Shown here in pieces: positions 23,265 through 32,072 of a stretch of DNA of 41,545 nucleotides. The notes below the pieces were generated by a model, which was given only the letters and a program-made list of their open reading frames with translations, did not search any database and was not told the origin of the DNA. The DNA is from JAVKFF01 sp040226215 (GTDB lineage: Bacteria; Pseudomonadota; Alphaproteobacteria; DSM-16000; Inquilinaceae), in assembly GCA_040226215.1 (NCBI GenBank), contig JAVKFF010000015.1:1-41545 (forward strand). The letters are read 5' to 3'. The position numbers and the translations under genes are program-made. The number at the start of each line of letters is the position of its first letter. The first letter of the stretch is position 1.

Positions 23265-24418
23265 TGCCGGAGGATCCGTCGACGCCCATCCCCACCGAGA
23301 GACTTGTCGGCCTGGCGCGCGAATTCGTGCGGTTCGAAAGCCCCCAGACCGACCGGTTCGAGGCCGAGCCGAAAGTCCAGGCGTTTCTCTCGCAATGCGT
23401 CCGGCCCGCCCTGGAGGCAATCGGACCGGCGGTGACACGCGACGCCATGGGCACCTGCCTGGTCGACATCGGCGACACGTCCCGCCCGCCGGATCTGATG
23501 CTGCTCGGCTACGCGATGACGCACCCGGCCGCTGAAATGGTGAATCCGTTTGCCGGCGAACTGGTCGAACGTGACGGCGAGACGCTGGTGCGCGGACGCG
23601 GCGTTGCCGAGCAGAAGGCAGCCCTGGCGGCGATGATCGTTGCCGCTGAAGCGGCGGCGGACCGCGTCGCCGGTCGGCGCATCGTCATCGCGGTGACACC
23701 TGCCGGGGAGACCGGTCGACACGATGCCGCGCGGCTCGTTCTGGAAAAGACCGGCGTCCCGCGCATGTGTGTCGTCGGGATCGGCACGGGCAATCGCATT
23801 GCGCTGGGCAACAAGGGGCGTATCGACATCACCGTTGATGTTCACGGTCGGGCCGCGCACAGCAGCACGCCCGAGGCCGGCATCGATGCCATCGAGGGAG
23901 GCCGGCGCATTCTCGAATTGGTCAGGGAACTGGCGCCGGTCGACGAGGTGCACGCGGATCTCGGGCCCGCGACCCTGGTCGCGACGTCGATCGACAGCTG
24001 GCCCGACGCGACGCACACGATCCAGTCCAGGGTGCGCATCGTCCTCGACCGCCGGCTGCTTCCGGGACAGGATCCGCAGGCCACCTACGACAATCTGGCG
24101 AACGCCCTTTCTCTCCCGGCCCCCTGGCGCGTCACAACGGAACTGGGACCGGTGATGTATCCCTGCCTTCTCGATCCAGACGGTCCGATGATGAACGCGG
24201 CGCGCGAGGCGGTGCGGCGGGCCGGATGGCCATTGCTCGAGACATTCTGGATGAAGGGCGCGCTCGACGCCGGACTGATCCACCATCTCGGCGGCGAGGC
24301 GGCGATGTGGGGCCCCGGCGATCCGGCTCAATGGCACAGCGACGACGAGACCGTTTCGGTCAGCGAGCTCAAGGCCGCGGCGGAGGCCTACAGGCGGCTG
24401 ATCGAGCTGGCCGATTGA
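23264..24418 (+). CDS. M20-family amidohydrolase/deacylase-like protein with atypical metal site
   Basis: 384 residues from ATG 23264, which overlaps the GntR stop. The overall M20 layout is clear: N-terminal catalytic part, a dimerisation domain beginning 'GNKGRIDITVDVHGRAAHSS' (about 188-207) and the C-terminal 'WHSDDETVSVSEL'. The usual metal motif L-x-GHxDxVP is replaced by 'LLGYAMTHPAAEM' (Y83, M85); 'GRGxxDxKG' is 'GRGVAEQKA' (E116); and the catalytic EE pair is 'AGET' (one glutamate, E149). The C-terminal histidine remains. It could be a one-metal or non-hydrolytic relative. Convergent with the next M20 gene, only 3 nt apart. Confidence 0.82.
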   Translation: MPEDPSTPIPTERLVGLAREFVRFESPQTDRFEAEPKVQAFLSQCVRPALEAIGPAVTRDAMGTCLVDIGDTSRPPDLMLLGYAMTHPAAEMVNPFAGELVERDGETLVRGRGVAEQKAALAAMIVAAEAAADRVAGRRIVIAVTPAGETGRHDAARLVLEKTGVPRMCVVGIGTGNRIALGNKGRIDITVDVHGRAAHSSTPEAGIDAIEGGRRILELVRELAPVDEVHADLGPATLVATSIDSWPDATHTIQSRVRIVLDRRLLPGQDPQATYDNLANALSLPAPWRVTTELGPVMYPCLLDPDGPMMNAAREAVRRAGWPLLETFWMKGALDAGLIHHLGGEAAMWGPGDPAQWHSDDETVSVSELKAAAEAYRRLIELAD

Positions 24419-24421
24419 CGG

Positions 24422-25663
24422 TCATCGGGATCGTCCGCGCCATCCGGACTGCAGAAGGCGCGCCGTCGCGGCGCAAAGAACCTCGACTCCCGTGACCAGG
24501 TCCGCCTCCGCGGTGTCTTCCTCGAAGCTGTGGCTGATACCCCGGATCGAGGGCACGAACAGCATGCCCACTGGCATGTGGGCGGCCATGTTCGAGGCAT
24601 CGTGCACCGCGCCCGACGGCATGCGCCGCCAGCGGCCCGGGCTGACCTGCTCGGCCGCCTCCGACAAGGCGCCGATCAGGCCGGCATCCATCGGCGTCGG
24701 CTTCAACTGGTCGACCGGCGCGAAGCCGTGCCTCAGCCCCCGCGCCTCGGAGACCGAACGGATCGCCGCCTGGGCTGCCTCCATCATGCGGTCGAGCCGG
24801 TCGGCGTCCGGGTCGCGCATCTGCACCGTGAAGCGCACCTCGCCCGGGATGATGGAAGGGGCGTTCGGCTTTACCTCGACGCGCCCGATCGTCCACACCG
24901 TCACCGGTCCCAGCAGCGGGCCGACCGCGTCCCCGACGGCCTGCGCGGCGGCGATGAAGCCGGCCACCGCGTCCTTGCGCAACGCCATCGGCGTGGTGCC
25001 GGCATGGTTCTGCTCGCCCGTCAGGGTGACTAGGCATTGCCGGAAGGCGACGATCGCCTCGACGACGCCGATCGCCTCGCCGGCGGTGTCGAGCACCGGT
25101 CCCTGCTCGATATGCGATTCGATGAAGCCGTGGAACCGGTCGAGCGACACCGGCGTCGCCTCGAGTACCTCGGGCATGGCCTTGCGGGCCTCGCCCAGGC
25201 TTTGGCCGTCCGCGTTCTTGAGATCCAGGGCCTGATCGAGATCGAGCAGGCCGGCGGCGACCTGGCTGCCGGTCAGCGGTCCGAAATGGCTTTCCTCGTC
25301 CTGGAACGAGACCAGCGCGACCGGGCCGGAAGCGGCCTCGTTGAGCGCCCGGACCACCTCGAGCGACGCGATCACGCCATAGGCGCCGTCAAGCCACCCG
25401 CCCTCCTTCTGGCTGTCGCTGTGGGAGCCGAGGAGGAGAAACGTCCCGTCACCCGGCGGCAGTCCGAAGAGGTTGCCGACCGGGTCGAAGACCGGAGTCA
25501 GGCCTGCCTCGGAAAACCGCCCGGCGAGCCAGCGTCGGGCCTCGATGTCGGGCTCGGAAAAGGCTGGACGCACGACGCCGGTCCCGTGCTTGCCGAACTG
25601 GCGCAGCGCGTGCTGGTCGGCGAGATACCGCTTAGCGTCGATGGCGGGCGAGGGCGCTGACAT
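24422..25663 (-). CDS. M20-family amidase, N-carbamoyl-L-amino-acid hydrolase/allantoate amidohydrolase type
   Basis: 413 residues from ATG 25663 (MSAPSPAIDAKRY), which has GGAG at ideal spacing; ATG 25675 four codons upstream is the alternative. Two-metal ligands are in place: 'GSHSDSQKEGGWLDGAYGVI' (H and bridging D), 'SFQDEESHFG' (glutamates) and 'ESHIEQGPVLD' (H). The substrate-lid residues appear in 'QNHAGTTPM'. Enzymes of this group remove a carbamoyl group or ammonia/CO2 from N-carbamoyl acids, ureidoglycine or allantoate, the step after hydantoin or purine ring opening. It is the last gene of the long minus-strand operon starting at 36207. Confidence 0.88.
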   Translation of the reverse strand: MSAPSPAIDAKRYLADQHALRQFGKHGTGVVRPAFSEPDIEARRWLAGRFSEAGLTPVFDPVGNLFGLPPGDGTFLLLGSHSDSQKEGGWLDGAYGVIASLEVVRALNEAASGPVALVSFQDEESHFGPLTGSQVAAGLLDLDQALDLKNADGQSLGEARKAMPEVLEATPVSLDRFHGFIESHIEQGPVLDTAGEAIGVVEAIVAFRQCLVTLTGEQNHAGTTPMALRKDAVAGFIAAAQAVGDAVGPLLGPVTVWTIGRVEVKPNAPSIIPGEVRFTVQMRDPDADRLDRMMEAAQAAIRSVSEARGLRHGFAPVDQLKPTPMDAGLIGALSEAAEQVSPGRWRRMPSGAVHDASNMAAHMPVGMLFVPSIRGISHSFEEDTAEADLVTGVEVLCAATARLLQSGWRGRSR

Positions 25664-25711
25664 CGCGTTCTCCATTGGTAGGGGCCAGGGGACGAGTCTG
25701 TTTCCCCGGTG

Positions 25712-26719
25712 TCAGTCGTGATCGCCGCCGATGTCGATGAGCGTGCCCATGTCCCGGGCATTGGCGTTCGCCTCGATACGCTGGGCCGTCACGAGGTCCT
25801 GGATCGGCACGCCGATCGACTTGAAGATGGTGATCTCCTCCGCGTTGTCGCGCCCCGGCCGGTTGCCGCTGACCAGCTCGGCGATCTCCGCGACGTCCGC
25901 CGCGTCCAGTATCCCCTCGGCGATGGGGATCTGGAAATCGCCGGCATCCGGCAGGCAGTCCCGGCGGCTGTCGATGACGAACTTCGAGGCGCGTCTGACC
26001 GTTTCGCTGTCGATCTCGCGCATCGTCGCTTCGTGGGATCCGGTCGAGGCGACGAAAGTTCCCGGGCGTAGCCGGGCACCGTCGATGACCGGCGTTCGGG
26101 AGGTCGTGGCGCAGATGACGACGTCGGACTGGCCGACGGCTGCGTCGCGATCGTCGACGAGCTGGATGTCGCGCGGGACTCGGCCACCGGCCCGTGACAT
26201 TTGGGCGACGAAGGCCTCACCCCGGTCGCGCGATCGCGTGGACACGAACACCCGCTCCAGGTCCACGACCTCGGCCATGGCCTCCAGCTGGTTGCGCGCG
26301 ACGCGGCCGGCACCGATGATGGTCATCACCCGGCTGTCCGGTCGCGCCAGATGACGCGCCGCCAGCGCCGTCACCGCACCGGTGCGCAGATCGGTCAGGT
26401 AGCCGCCTTCCATGACCGTGCGGGGCTGGCCGGTCTCGCCATCGAACAGCGCCACAAGAGCGTTCATGCGTGGCACCCCGAGCTCGGTATTGCCGTAGAA
26501 GTCGGAGACCACCTTCACGCCATAGCCCCGGCCGCCTTTCAGAAAGCTGGGGTTGAAGATCGCGATACCGGGCGGATCCTCGGAAACGGCGTGGCTCCGC
26601 AATCCCTCGATCGTCGCTCCGCTCGCCGCGATCTGGAAGGCCTCCGCCTGGACGTCGATGGCCTCCCGCATCGAGATCACTTCGCGGACATCAGACTCGG
26701 CGAGTATTCGGATGTGCAT
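25712..26719 (-). CDS. Ornithine cyclodeaminase/mu-crystallin family protein (EutC-like)
   Basis: 335 residues. Family motifs: 'GYLTDLRTGAVTALAARHLA' (about 105-124), the NAD-binding loop 'IGAGRVARNQLEAM' (about 133-146), 'FVASTGSH' and the C-terminal 'IFKSIGVPIQDLVTA' (about 302-316). Members include ornithine cyclodeaminase, alanine and ketimine reductase/dehydrogenases and EutC of ectoine utilisation. It should be an NAD(P)-dependent deaminase or imine reductase acting on an amino acid intermediate. Located between the carbamoylase-like gene and the Mo-hydroxylase large subunit in the same operon. Confidence 0.9.
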   Translation of the reverse strand: MHIRILAESDVREVISMREAIDVQAEAFQIAASGATIEGLRSHAVSEDPPGIAIFNPSFLKGGRGYGVKVVSDFYGNTELGVPRMNALVALFDGETGQPRTVMEGGYLTDLRTGAVTALAARHLARPDSRVMTIIGAGRVARNQLEAMAEVVDLERVFVSTRSRDRGEAFVAQMSRAGGRVPRDIQLVDDRDAAVGQSDVVICATTSRTPVIDGARLRPGTFVASTGSHEATMREIDSETVRRASKFVIDSRRDCLPDAGDFQIPIAEGILDAADVAEIAELVSGNRPGRDNAEEITIFKSIGVPIQDLVTAQRIEANANARDMGTLIDIGGDHD

Positions 26720-26770
26720 TGACGGCTCCAGGGGGTCAGCGATGGCGTTGCGGGGGCGGCGGGCTGGGGT

Positions 26771-29140
26771 TCATCCGATCCGGCCCAGCGCGCGCAGGAC
26801 GCGCTCGGGCGTGGCGGGCAGGGTGTCGAGAGTGTGGTCGAAGGGGGAGATCGCGTCGTTGATGGCGTTCAGGACGGCGGCGGCCGACCCGGCGGTACCG
26901 GCCTCGCCGACACCGCGGGAGCCCAGTTCGGTCGACGGCTCGGGCGTCTCGACATGGGCAATGCGGATGTCCGGCATTTCTCCGGCCATCGGCACCAGGT
27001 AGTCGGCCATCGTCGCGTTGGTCAGCTGTCCTTCCGCGTCGTAGATCAGTTCTTCGAACAACGCGGCGCCGAGCCCCTGGACCACGCCGCCGCGGATCTG
27101 CTCGTCCGCCAGCATCGGATTGAGCAGACGCCCGGCGTCGTGCACCACCGCGTGATCCAGGAGACGGACGAAGCCGGTTTCGGTGTCGACCTCGACATGC
27201 GAGAAGTGGATGCCGTTGGTGATGATGAAGGGATCGAGCCGGGGTACGAAGTGCTCGGTCACGAAGAGATTGGGCTGCAGGTCGGCGGGCAGCAGCTCCT
27301 GGCGGAAATAGCCGATGGTGGCGAGCTCGCCCAGGTCCATGCGCGTCGCGCCCGTTTCGTCGACGATCCCGGCGCCACGGATGTCGAGCCGGTCCCTGGT
27401 CGTCTGCAGCAGCGCCGCGGCGATATCGAGGATATTGCCCTTGAGCTTGCGTGACGCGCGCAGCGCCGCTTCCGAGCCGACCGGCGCGCCGCGCGAGGCC
27501 CAGGCGCCGCCGCCATAAGGCGTGGTGGCGCTATCCCCGCTGTCGACCGTGACCGCGTCCATGGCCACGCCGATGCCGTGGGCGACGACCTGCTGAATGC
27601 CGGTGTCGATGCCCTGGCCCTGATCGGTGAGGCTGGTCCAGCACCGCACCGTCCCGTCCGGCTCCAGCTTCAGCGAGACACCGTCCTGGGCGCTGACCCG
27701 GGCGTTGTCGGCGCCGTAATACCCGGGACCTGTACCGGTGAGCTCGACGAAGGTGGCGAGGCCGAGCCCCCGGAAGACGCCGCGATCCCGCAGCGTCCGC
27801 TGCTCGCGGCGCAGGTCGTCGTAGCCCACGAGATCGACGAGGCGTTCCAGACAGGCATCGAGCGACAGGTAGCGGAAGCTGAAGCCGCCAGGGGACTGGT
27901 AGGGAAAATACGCGTCCTTGAGCTGGTTGCGGCGGCGAATCTCGACCGGGTCGATGCCGAGCCGCGCGGCGACGCGGTCGACCATCGCTTCGGTCACCGC
28001 GCAGGCGATCGGGTGGCCAACGGAGCGGTAATGCCCGACAAGCGGCTTGTTCTGATAGATCATGCGCAGCCGGCAGGAATAGTCGCGCAGGCGGTAGGGC
28101 GCGCCGCTCATCCGCAGGACGTGACTGCCCTCGCCGACCGAGGAGCGCGGGTACTGGCTGTAGGCGCCGATGGGGAAGCGGTCGTCGAGGTCGAGGCCGA
28201 CCAGCGTGCCGTCGGCCTTGGCGCCGATGCGCGCATGGACCACGTGCTCGCGGGCATGGGTGTCGGAGGCGAAGGATTCCAGCCTATCGGCGACGAACTT
28301 GACCGGCCGTTGCAGGATCAGGCTCGCCGCGCACACGGCCAGCTCGTCGGTATAGAGCTGCTGCTTCAGGCCGAAGGCGCCGCCCACATCCCCACAAACG
28401 ACCCTGACCTTGTGTTCGGGCAGTCCGAGAAGGCGCGCGTAGATATCCTGCTGCTGGTGCGGGCACTGATGGGACTGGAAGACGTCCAGGCGCCGCTCGG
28501 CGCTCCGGTAGTCGGCGATGATCACCCGCGGCTCGAGGGTGACGCCGGTATGGCGCCCGAAGCGGAACACCGCCGACATCTCGACCGCCGCATCCGCGAA
28601 GGGCTGATCGGGCTGCCGGTTGCCGACATGCATGTCGAGGCCGACATTGCTGCCGATCGCGTCATGCAGCACCGGCGCGTCATCGGCCAAGGCGGCCTCG
28701 ACGGAGGCGACCACGGGCAGCGGGTCGAGGTCCGCCATGATGAGTTCGGCCGCGTCTTCCGCGATCGCCCGACTTTCGGCGATCACCATCGCCAGCGGCT
28801 CGCCCTGCCAGAGCGTCCGCTCGACCGGCATTGCCGATTGCTCGGGCGCCTGGAGGTCGGGAAACAGCGGATGGCGGCCGGCGAAGCGCGCGACCCGTTC
28901 GGCCAAGTCGGCGCCGGTGAGCACGGCCACAACGCCCGGATGGGCGCGGGCGTCGTCCGCGTCGATCCCGTTGATCGTGGCATGGGCGTATGGGCTGCGC
29001 AGGAAGGCCGCGTGCACCATCCGTGGCAGCGAGAGGTCGTCGGTGAAGCGACCTTGGCCGGCGACGGTGCGTTGCGCCCGGCTGCGTGGCAGCGACTGCC
29101 CGAGCGGGGACGGCGTCTCGGTGTCGAGCCTATCGCTCAT
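26771..29140 (-). CDS. Xanthine-dehydrogenase-family molybdopterin-binding large subunit (CoxL-like)
   Basis: 789 residues from ATG 29140 (MSDRLDTETP). Motifs of the Mo hydroxylases: 'ETPSPLGQSLPRSRAQRTVA' and 'GRFTDDLSLPRMVHAAFLRS' at the N-terminus, 'VCGDVGGAFGLKQ' (about 265-277), 'GQGIDTGIQQ' (about 517-526) and the catalytic glutamate in 'GSRGVGEAGTAGS' (about 734-746). The active-site loop that is AYRCSFR in CO dehydrogenase and AYRGAGR in many relatives reads 'GHYRSVGHP' here, so it is not a CO dehydrogenase of form I. The enzyme should hydroxylate a carbon in an N-heterocycle or oxidise an aldehyde. Its start overlaps the 2Fe-2S subunit gene by 11 nt. Confidence 0.92.
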   Translation of the reverse strand: MSDRLDTETPSPLGQSLPRSRAQRTVAGQGRFTDDLSLPRMVHAAFLRSPYAHATINGIDADDARAHPGVVAVLTGADLAERVARFAGRHPLFPDLQAPEQSAMPVERTLWQGEPLAMVIAESRAIAEDAAELIMADLDPLPVVASVEAALADDAPVLHDAIGSNVGLDMHVGNRQPDQPFADAAVEMSAVFRFGRHTGVTLEPRVIIADYRSAERRLDVFQSHQCPHQQQDIYARLLGLPEHKVRVVCGDVGGAFGLKQQLYTDELAVCAASLILQRPVKFVADRLESFASDTHAREHVVHARIGAKADGTLVGLDLDDRFPIGAYSQYPRSSVGEGSHVLRMSGAPYRLRDYSCRLRMIYQNKPLVGHYRSVGHPIACAVTEAMVDRVAARLGIDPVEIRRRNQLKDAYFPYQSPGGFSFRYLSLDACLERLVDLVGYDDLRREQRTLRDRGVFRGLGLATFVELTGTGPGYYGADNARVSAQDGVSLKLEPDGTVRCWTSLTDQGQGIDTGIQQVVAHGIGVAMDAVTVDSGDSATTPYGGGAWASRGAPVGSEAALRASRKLKGNILDIAAALLQTTRDRLDIRGAGIVDETGATRMDLGELATIGYFRQELLPADLQPNLFVTEHFVPRLDPFIITNGIHFSHVEVDTETGFVRLLDHAVVHDAGRLLNPMLADEQIRGGVVQGLGAALFEELIYDAEGQLTNATMADYLVPMAGEMPDIRIAHVETPEPSTELGSRGVGEAGTAGSAAAVLNAINDAISPFDHTLDTLPATPERVLRALGRIG

Positions 29141-29615
29141 CGTCGCCTCTCCCGGCCGATGCCGCCTGGATGGCGTCGACGATCGCCTCATACCCCGTGC
29201 AGCGGCAGTAGTTGCCGGAGATGTGCTCCCTGATGGCGGGGCGGCTTGGGTTATCCACCTCGCGCAGGAGTTCGGCCGCGGTCAGCAGCATCCCCGGAGT
29301 ACAGAACCCGCACTGCAGCGCATTGCGCGCGACGAAGGATTCCTGCAAGGCGGCGATCTCGCCCGACGCCGTGACGCCCTCGATCGTCTCCACGCGGCAG
29401 CCGTCGATCTGGACCGCCAGCATCAGGCAGCCCCGCACGACCACATCGTCCACCCGCAGGGTACAGGCGCCGCAAACGCCGTGTTCGCAGCCGACATGGC
29501 TGCCGGTGAGTCCGAGATCGTGACGCAGGAAGTCGACGAGATTGATTCGCGGGTCGACCGTGCGCTCGATCCGCTCCCCGTTGACAGTGGCATGAAGGGT
29601 CTTGCGAATGGTCAT
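29130..29615 (-). CDS. Mo-hydroxylase 2Fe-2S subunit (CoxS-like)
   Basis: 161 residues with all eight cluster cysteines: plant-ferredoxin-type set C43, C48, C51, C63 in 'VGCEHGVCGACTL' and following, and the helical-domain set C102, C105, C137, C139 in 'QCGFCTPGM' and 'NYCRCTGYEA'. It passes electrons from the molybdenum centre to the FAD subunit. The start overlaps the FAD-subunit stop by 4 nt (ATGA). Confidence 0.95.
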   Translation of the reverse strand: MTIRKTLHATVNGERIERTVDPRINLVDFLRHDLGLTGSHVGCEHGVCGACTLRVDDVVVRGCLMLAVQIDGCRVETIEGVTASGEIAALQESFVARNALQCGFCTPGMLLTAAELLREVDNPSRPAIREHISGNYCRCTGYEAIVDAIQAASAGRGDDER

Positions 29616-30511
29616 TGCAGCAGATCACCAGCTTGTCGTGACGCATCGCCATCACCGCGGACGACCGCCGCCACGGCCCGCGTCACCAGCACGCGGGCCA
29701 GATGAAGCCGTGCGGCCGCACTGGTCGTCGGGTCGCTCAGCGGCTCCCAGCCTTGACAGCTGGCTTCGGCCAGGTCCCGGGAAAGGGCCGCGTCCGGCGA
29801 GCGGCCGCGGCAGATTTCGGCGGCATCCGGCACCATGACAGGGCGGTCGGCCACGCCGAACAGCACCAGTGTCGCGTCGGCGACGCGGTCGCCGTCCAGG
29901 CGCATCCGCAGCGCCACCCCGGCGAGGGCGTAGTCGCCGCAACGCCGCGACAATTCGCCGAAGGCGATACGCTCGCCGGGGGGAACCGGCGGCACCTCGA
30001 TGGCGGCGAGATATTCGTCGGGCCGGCGTTCGTTGCCGTAGAGGCCGGTGTAGAAGTCGCGGATCGGCAGGCGCCGCGTTTCCTGCCTGGAACGCAGCAC
30101 GATGCGTGCGTCATACGCGGTCAGCACGGCCGGCAGCTCGGCCGCCGGATCGCCGAGCGCGAGGCTGCCGCCCACCGTTCCGCGATTGCGGATCGCGACA
30201 TGGGCCACATGCGGCATGGCCCTGGCGACGAGCGGCAGACCGGCGGCGATCCGGGCATCACGCTCCAGCTGCCGGTGCCGTGTCAGGGGCAAAAGCCTTA
30301 GCCATCCGTCGTCCAATTCCTCGATGCCGCCGGCATCGGGCAGTCGGTTGATGTCGACAAGGATCGAGGGCCGACTCAGCCTCAGGTTCAGGCTCGGAAC
30401 CAGACTCTGGCCGCCGGCCAGGATCGCCGCGTCGTCACCCAGCTCGCCCAGGAGTTCGAGCAATTCCTCGACGCTCTCGGCGACACGGTAGTCAACGGGA
30501 GCCAGCTTCAC
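29612..30511 (-). CDS. Mo-hydroxylase FAD-binding subunit (CoxM-like)
   Basis: 299 residues, GTG start at 30511, 3 nt after the upstream stop. The FAD domain motifs are 'AILAGGQSLVPSLNLRLSRP' (about 30-49) and 'IRNRGTVGGSLALGDPAAEL' (about 107-126), and the C-terminal CO-dehydrogenase-flavoprotein domain follows. Gene order medium-small-large is the coxMSL order. It delivers electrons from the 2Fe-2S subunit to an acceptor (NAD, quinone or another carrier; not predictable). Confidence 0.93.
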   Translation of the reverse strand: MKLAPVDYRVAESVEELLELLGELGDDAAILAGGQSLVPSLNLRLSRPSILVDINRLPDAGGIEELDDGWLRLLPLTRHRQLERDARIAAGLPLVARAMPHVAHVAIRNRGTVGGSLALGDPAAELPAVLTAYDARIVLRSRQETRRLPIRDFYTGLYGNERRPDEYLAAIEVPPVPPGERIAFGELSRRCGDYALAGVALRMRLDGDRVADATLVLFGVADRPVMVPDAAEICRGRSPDAALSRDLAEASCQGWEPLSDPTTSAAARLHLARVLVTRAVAAVVRGDGDASRQAGDLLQ

Positions 30512-30514
30512 CTG

Positions 30515-32047
30515 TCAGCCCCGCCCCTCGGCCACGTAGCGGTTCAGCCCGACATCGTCCTGCCAGGTGCGGCGGTGCGCTTCCTGAAGATACTTCAGCA
30601 TCTTGTTGTTGCGGGCGGTGACCTGGGCGACGTCCTTTTGGAGATTGCCAATAAGGCCTTCGATCTCTTCTCGCAGCGCCCGCTCGTCCACCGTCGTCAG
30701 GGAACGATCGCGCAGCACGACGCGGCCGTTGACGATCACCGTCTCGACGCTGCGGCTGCTCTCGGTGAACACGGTCTGCCGGGCGGCGCTGTTGAACGGG
30801 ATGTAGGACGGATCGGCGAGATCGAGGATCGACAGGTCGGCGGCATGGCCGACTTCCAGAGCCCCAACCTTGCCGGACATCCCCGCCGTCCTTGCTCCGC
30901 TCAGTGTCGCGGCCTCCAGCGCCTGGGCCGCCGTCGGCGGTCCCATCTCGGGATCGGAAATCGCCGAAAGCAGGGCGAACATCTTCATCGCCTGAAACAT
31001 GTTCTGGGCATCGGAACAGCTGCAGTTGTCGCAGCCCAGCGCGATGTTCACGCCCGCGTCGTAGTAGCCCCTGATCGGCGCTACCCCGCTCTTTGTCTTC
31101 ATGTTGCCGACGGGGTTGAGCACGACATTCGTGCCGGTGCTGCCCAGTGTCTCGATCTCCTCGGGCAGCATCCAAACGCTATGGGCCAGCGACAGTCGTG
31201 GCCCCAGGAGCCCAACCCGTCCCAGATAGTTGATCAGCGACCCGTTGTCCTGAGGGAAGTGCTGCCGGGCGATGAGGGTCATCGCCTTGGATTCATAGAT
31301 GTGGGTGTAGACGGGAAGGTCGGCGCTTTCCGACAGGCCCGCAAGGTTTCGCAGGAACGGTTCGGTGCAACGCTCGGGTGATGACGGTCCCAGCGCCCAG
31401 CTGATCATCTCGTGCCGGTCGCGATAGGTGTCGGTCACCTCGCGCACGACCGAAATCAGATCGCGGCCCTTGAAGGGCTCCACCGCGCCGGTCAAGGCGG
31501 CGCGCATCTCCTGGGGGACGCACTCCTTCCAGTAGGGGATGGAATCGACGCCCGCAACGTCGGCAACCTGGAGCGCGAAGACGACGCGAATGCCGATCTC
31601 CGCATAGGCGTCGAGTATGACCTCGAGATCTTCCTCATTGAACGGGTAGACCGTCGCCAGGTCCTGCACCGTGGTGATGCCGCTGCGCAGGCATTCATAG
31701 GCGCCGAGCAACGTCCGTGCGCGCAGCTCGTCCTTGCTGCGGCGCGGATAGGATGGTGGCAGCGCGTTGAGAACCCAGAGCTCCAGTGGAATCGTTTCGA
31801 ACGCGCCTTTGAGCAGTACGTCGTGCGAATGGTAGTGCGAGTTGACAAAGCCGGGCAGGACGAGACGGTCGTGGGCGTTGATCTGTTGCGCGCCCGCGGC
31901 CGCCTCGGTGCCCGCGATATCGGGTCCGACCGCGGTGATCTTTCCGTCCTCGATCAGGATATCCGCGATTTCCGGCTGGTTGGTGTTGCCGCCATGGCGA
32001 TAGACACGGCCGCCGGAAACAATCAGTCGTGGAGAGTTGTCGGTCAT
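30515..32047 (-). CDS. Amidohydrolase/deaminase of the TrzA/AtzA/SsnA group
   Basis: 510 residues. Metal ligands of the mononuclear amidohydrolases are all visible: 'PGFVNSHYHSHDVLL' (HxH, near 70), 'YTHIYESKAM' (H, near 249), 'LSLAHSVWMLPEEI' (H, near 283) and 'LGCDNCSCSDAQNM' (D, near 337). The group deaminates or dechlorinates N-heterocycles (guanine, adenosine derivatives, s-triazines) or hydrolyses cyclic amidines. It is encoded next to the Mo hydroxylase and is a good candidate to act on the hydroxylated ring or its precursor. About 40 residues longer than typical guanine deaminases, the extra being a C-terminal helical tail ('RALREEIEGLIGNLQKDVA'). Confidence 0.9.
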   Translation of the reverse strand: MTDNSPRLIVSGGRVYRHGGNTNQPEIADILIEDGKITAVGPDIAGTEAAAGAQQINAHDRLVLPGFVNSHYHSHDVLLKGAFETIPLELWVLNALPPSYPRRSKDELRARTLLGAYECLRSGITTVQDLATVYPFNEEDLEVILDAYAEIGIRVVFALQVADVAGVDSIPYWKECVPQEMRAALTGAVEPFKGRDLISVVREVTDTYRDRHEMISWALGPSSPERCTEPFLRNLAGLSESADLPVYTHIYESKAMTLIARQHFPQDNGSLINYLGRVGLLGPRLSLAHSVWMLPEEIETLGSTGTNVVLNPVGNMKTKSGVAPIRGYYDAGVNIALGCDNCSCSDAQNMFQAMKMFALLSAISDPEMGPPTAAQALEAATLSGARTAGMSGKVGALEVGHAADLSILDLADPSYIPFNSAARQTVFTESSRSVETVIVNGRVVLRDRSLTTVDERALREEIEGLIGNLQKDVAQVTARNNKMLKYLQEAHRRTWQDDVGLNRYVAEGRG

Positions 32048-32072
32048 CGAATGTCCAGAAATGTCGAGTGGC

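Noticed and set aside
26771..30511. Aerobic CO dehydrogenase (coxMSL)
   Set aside because: Gene order fits, but the AYRCSFR loop with the copper-binding cysteine is absent and no coxDEF accessory genes are present.
20298..30511. A nicotinate degradation pathway (Mo hydroxylase plus maleate isomerase)
   Set aside because: No monooxygenase, ring-cleavage dioxygenase or formamide deformylase is present and the isomerase-like protein lacks the catalytic cysteines.
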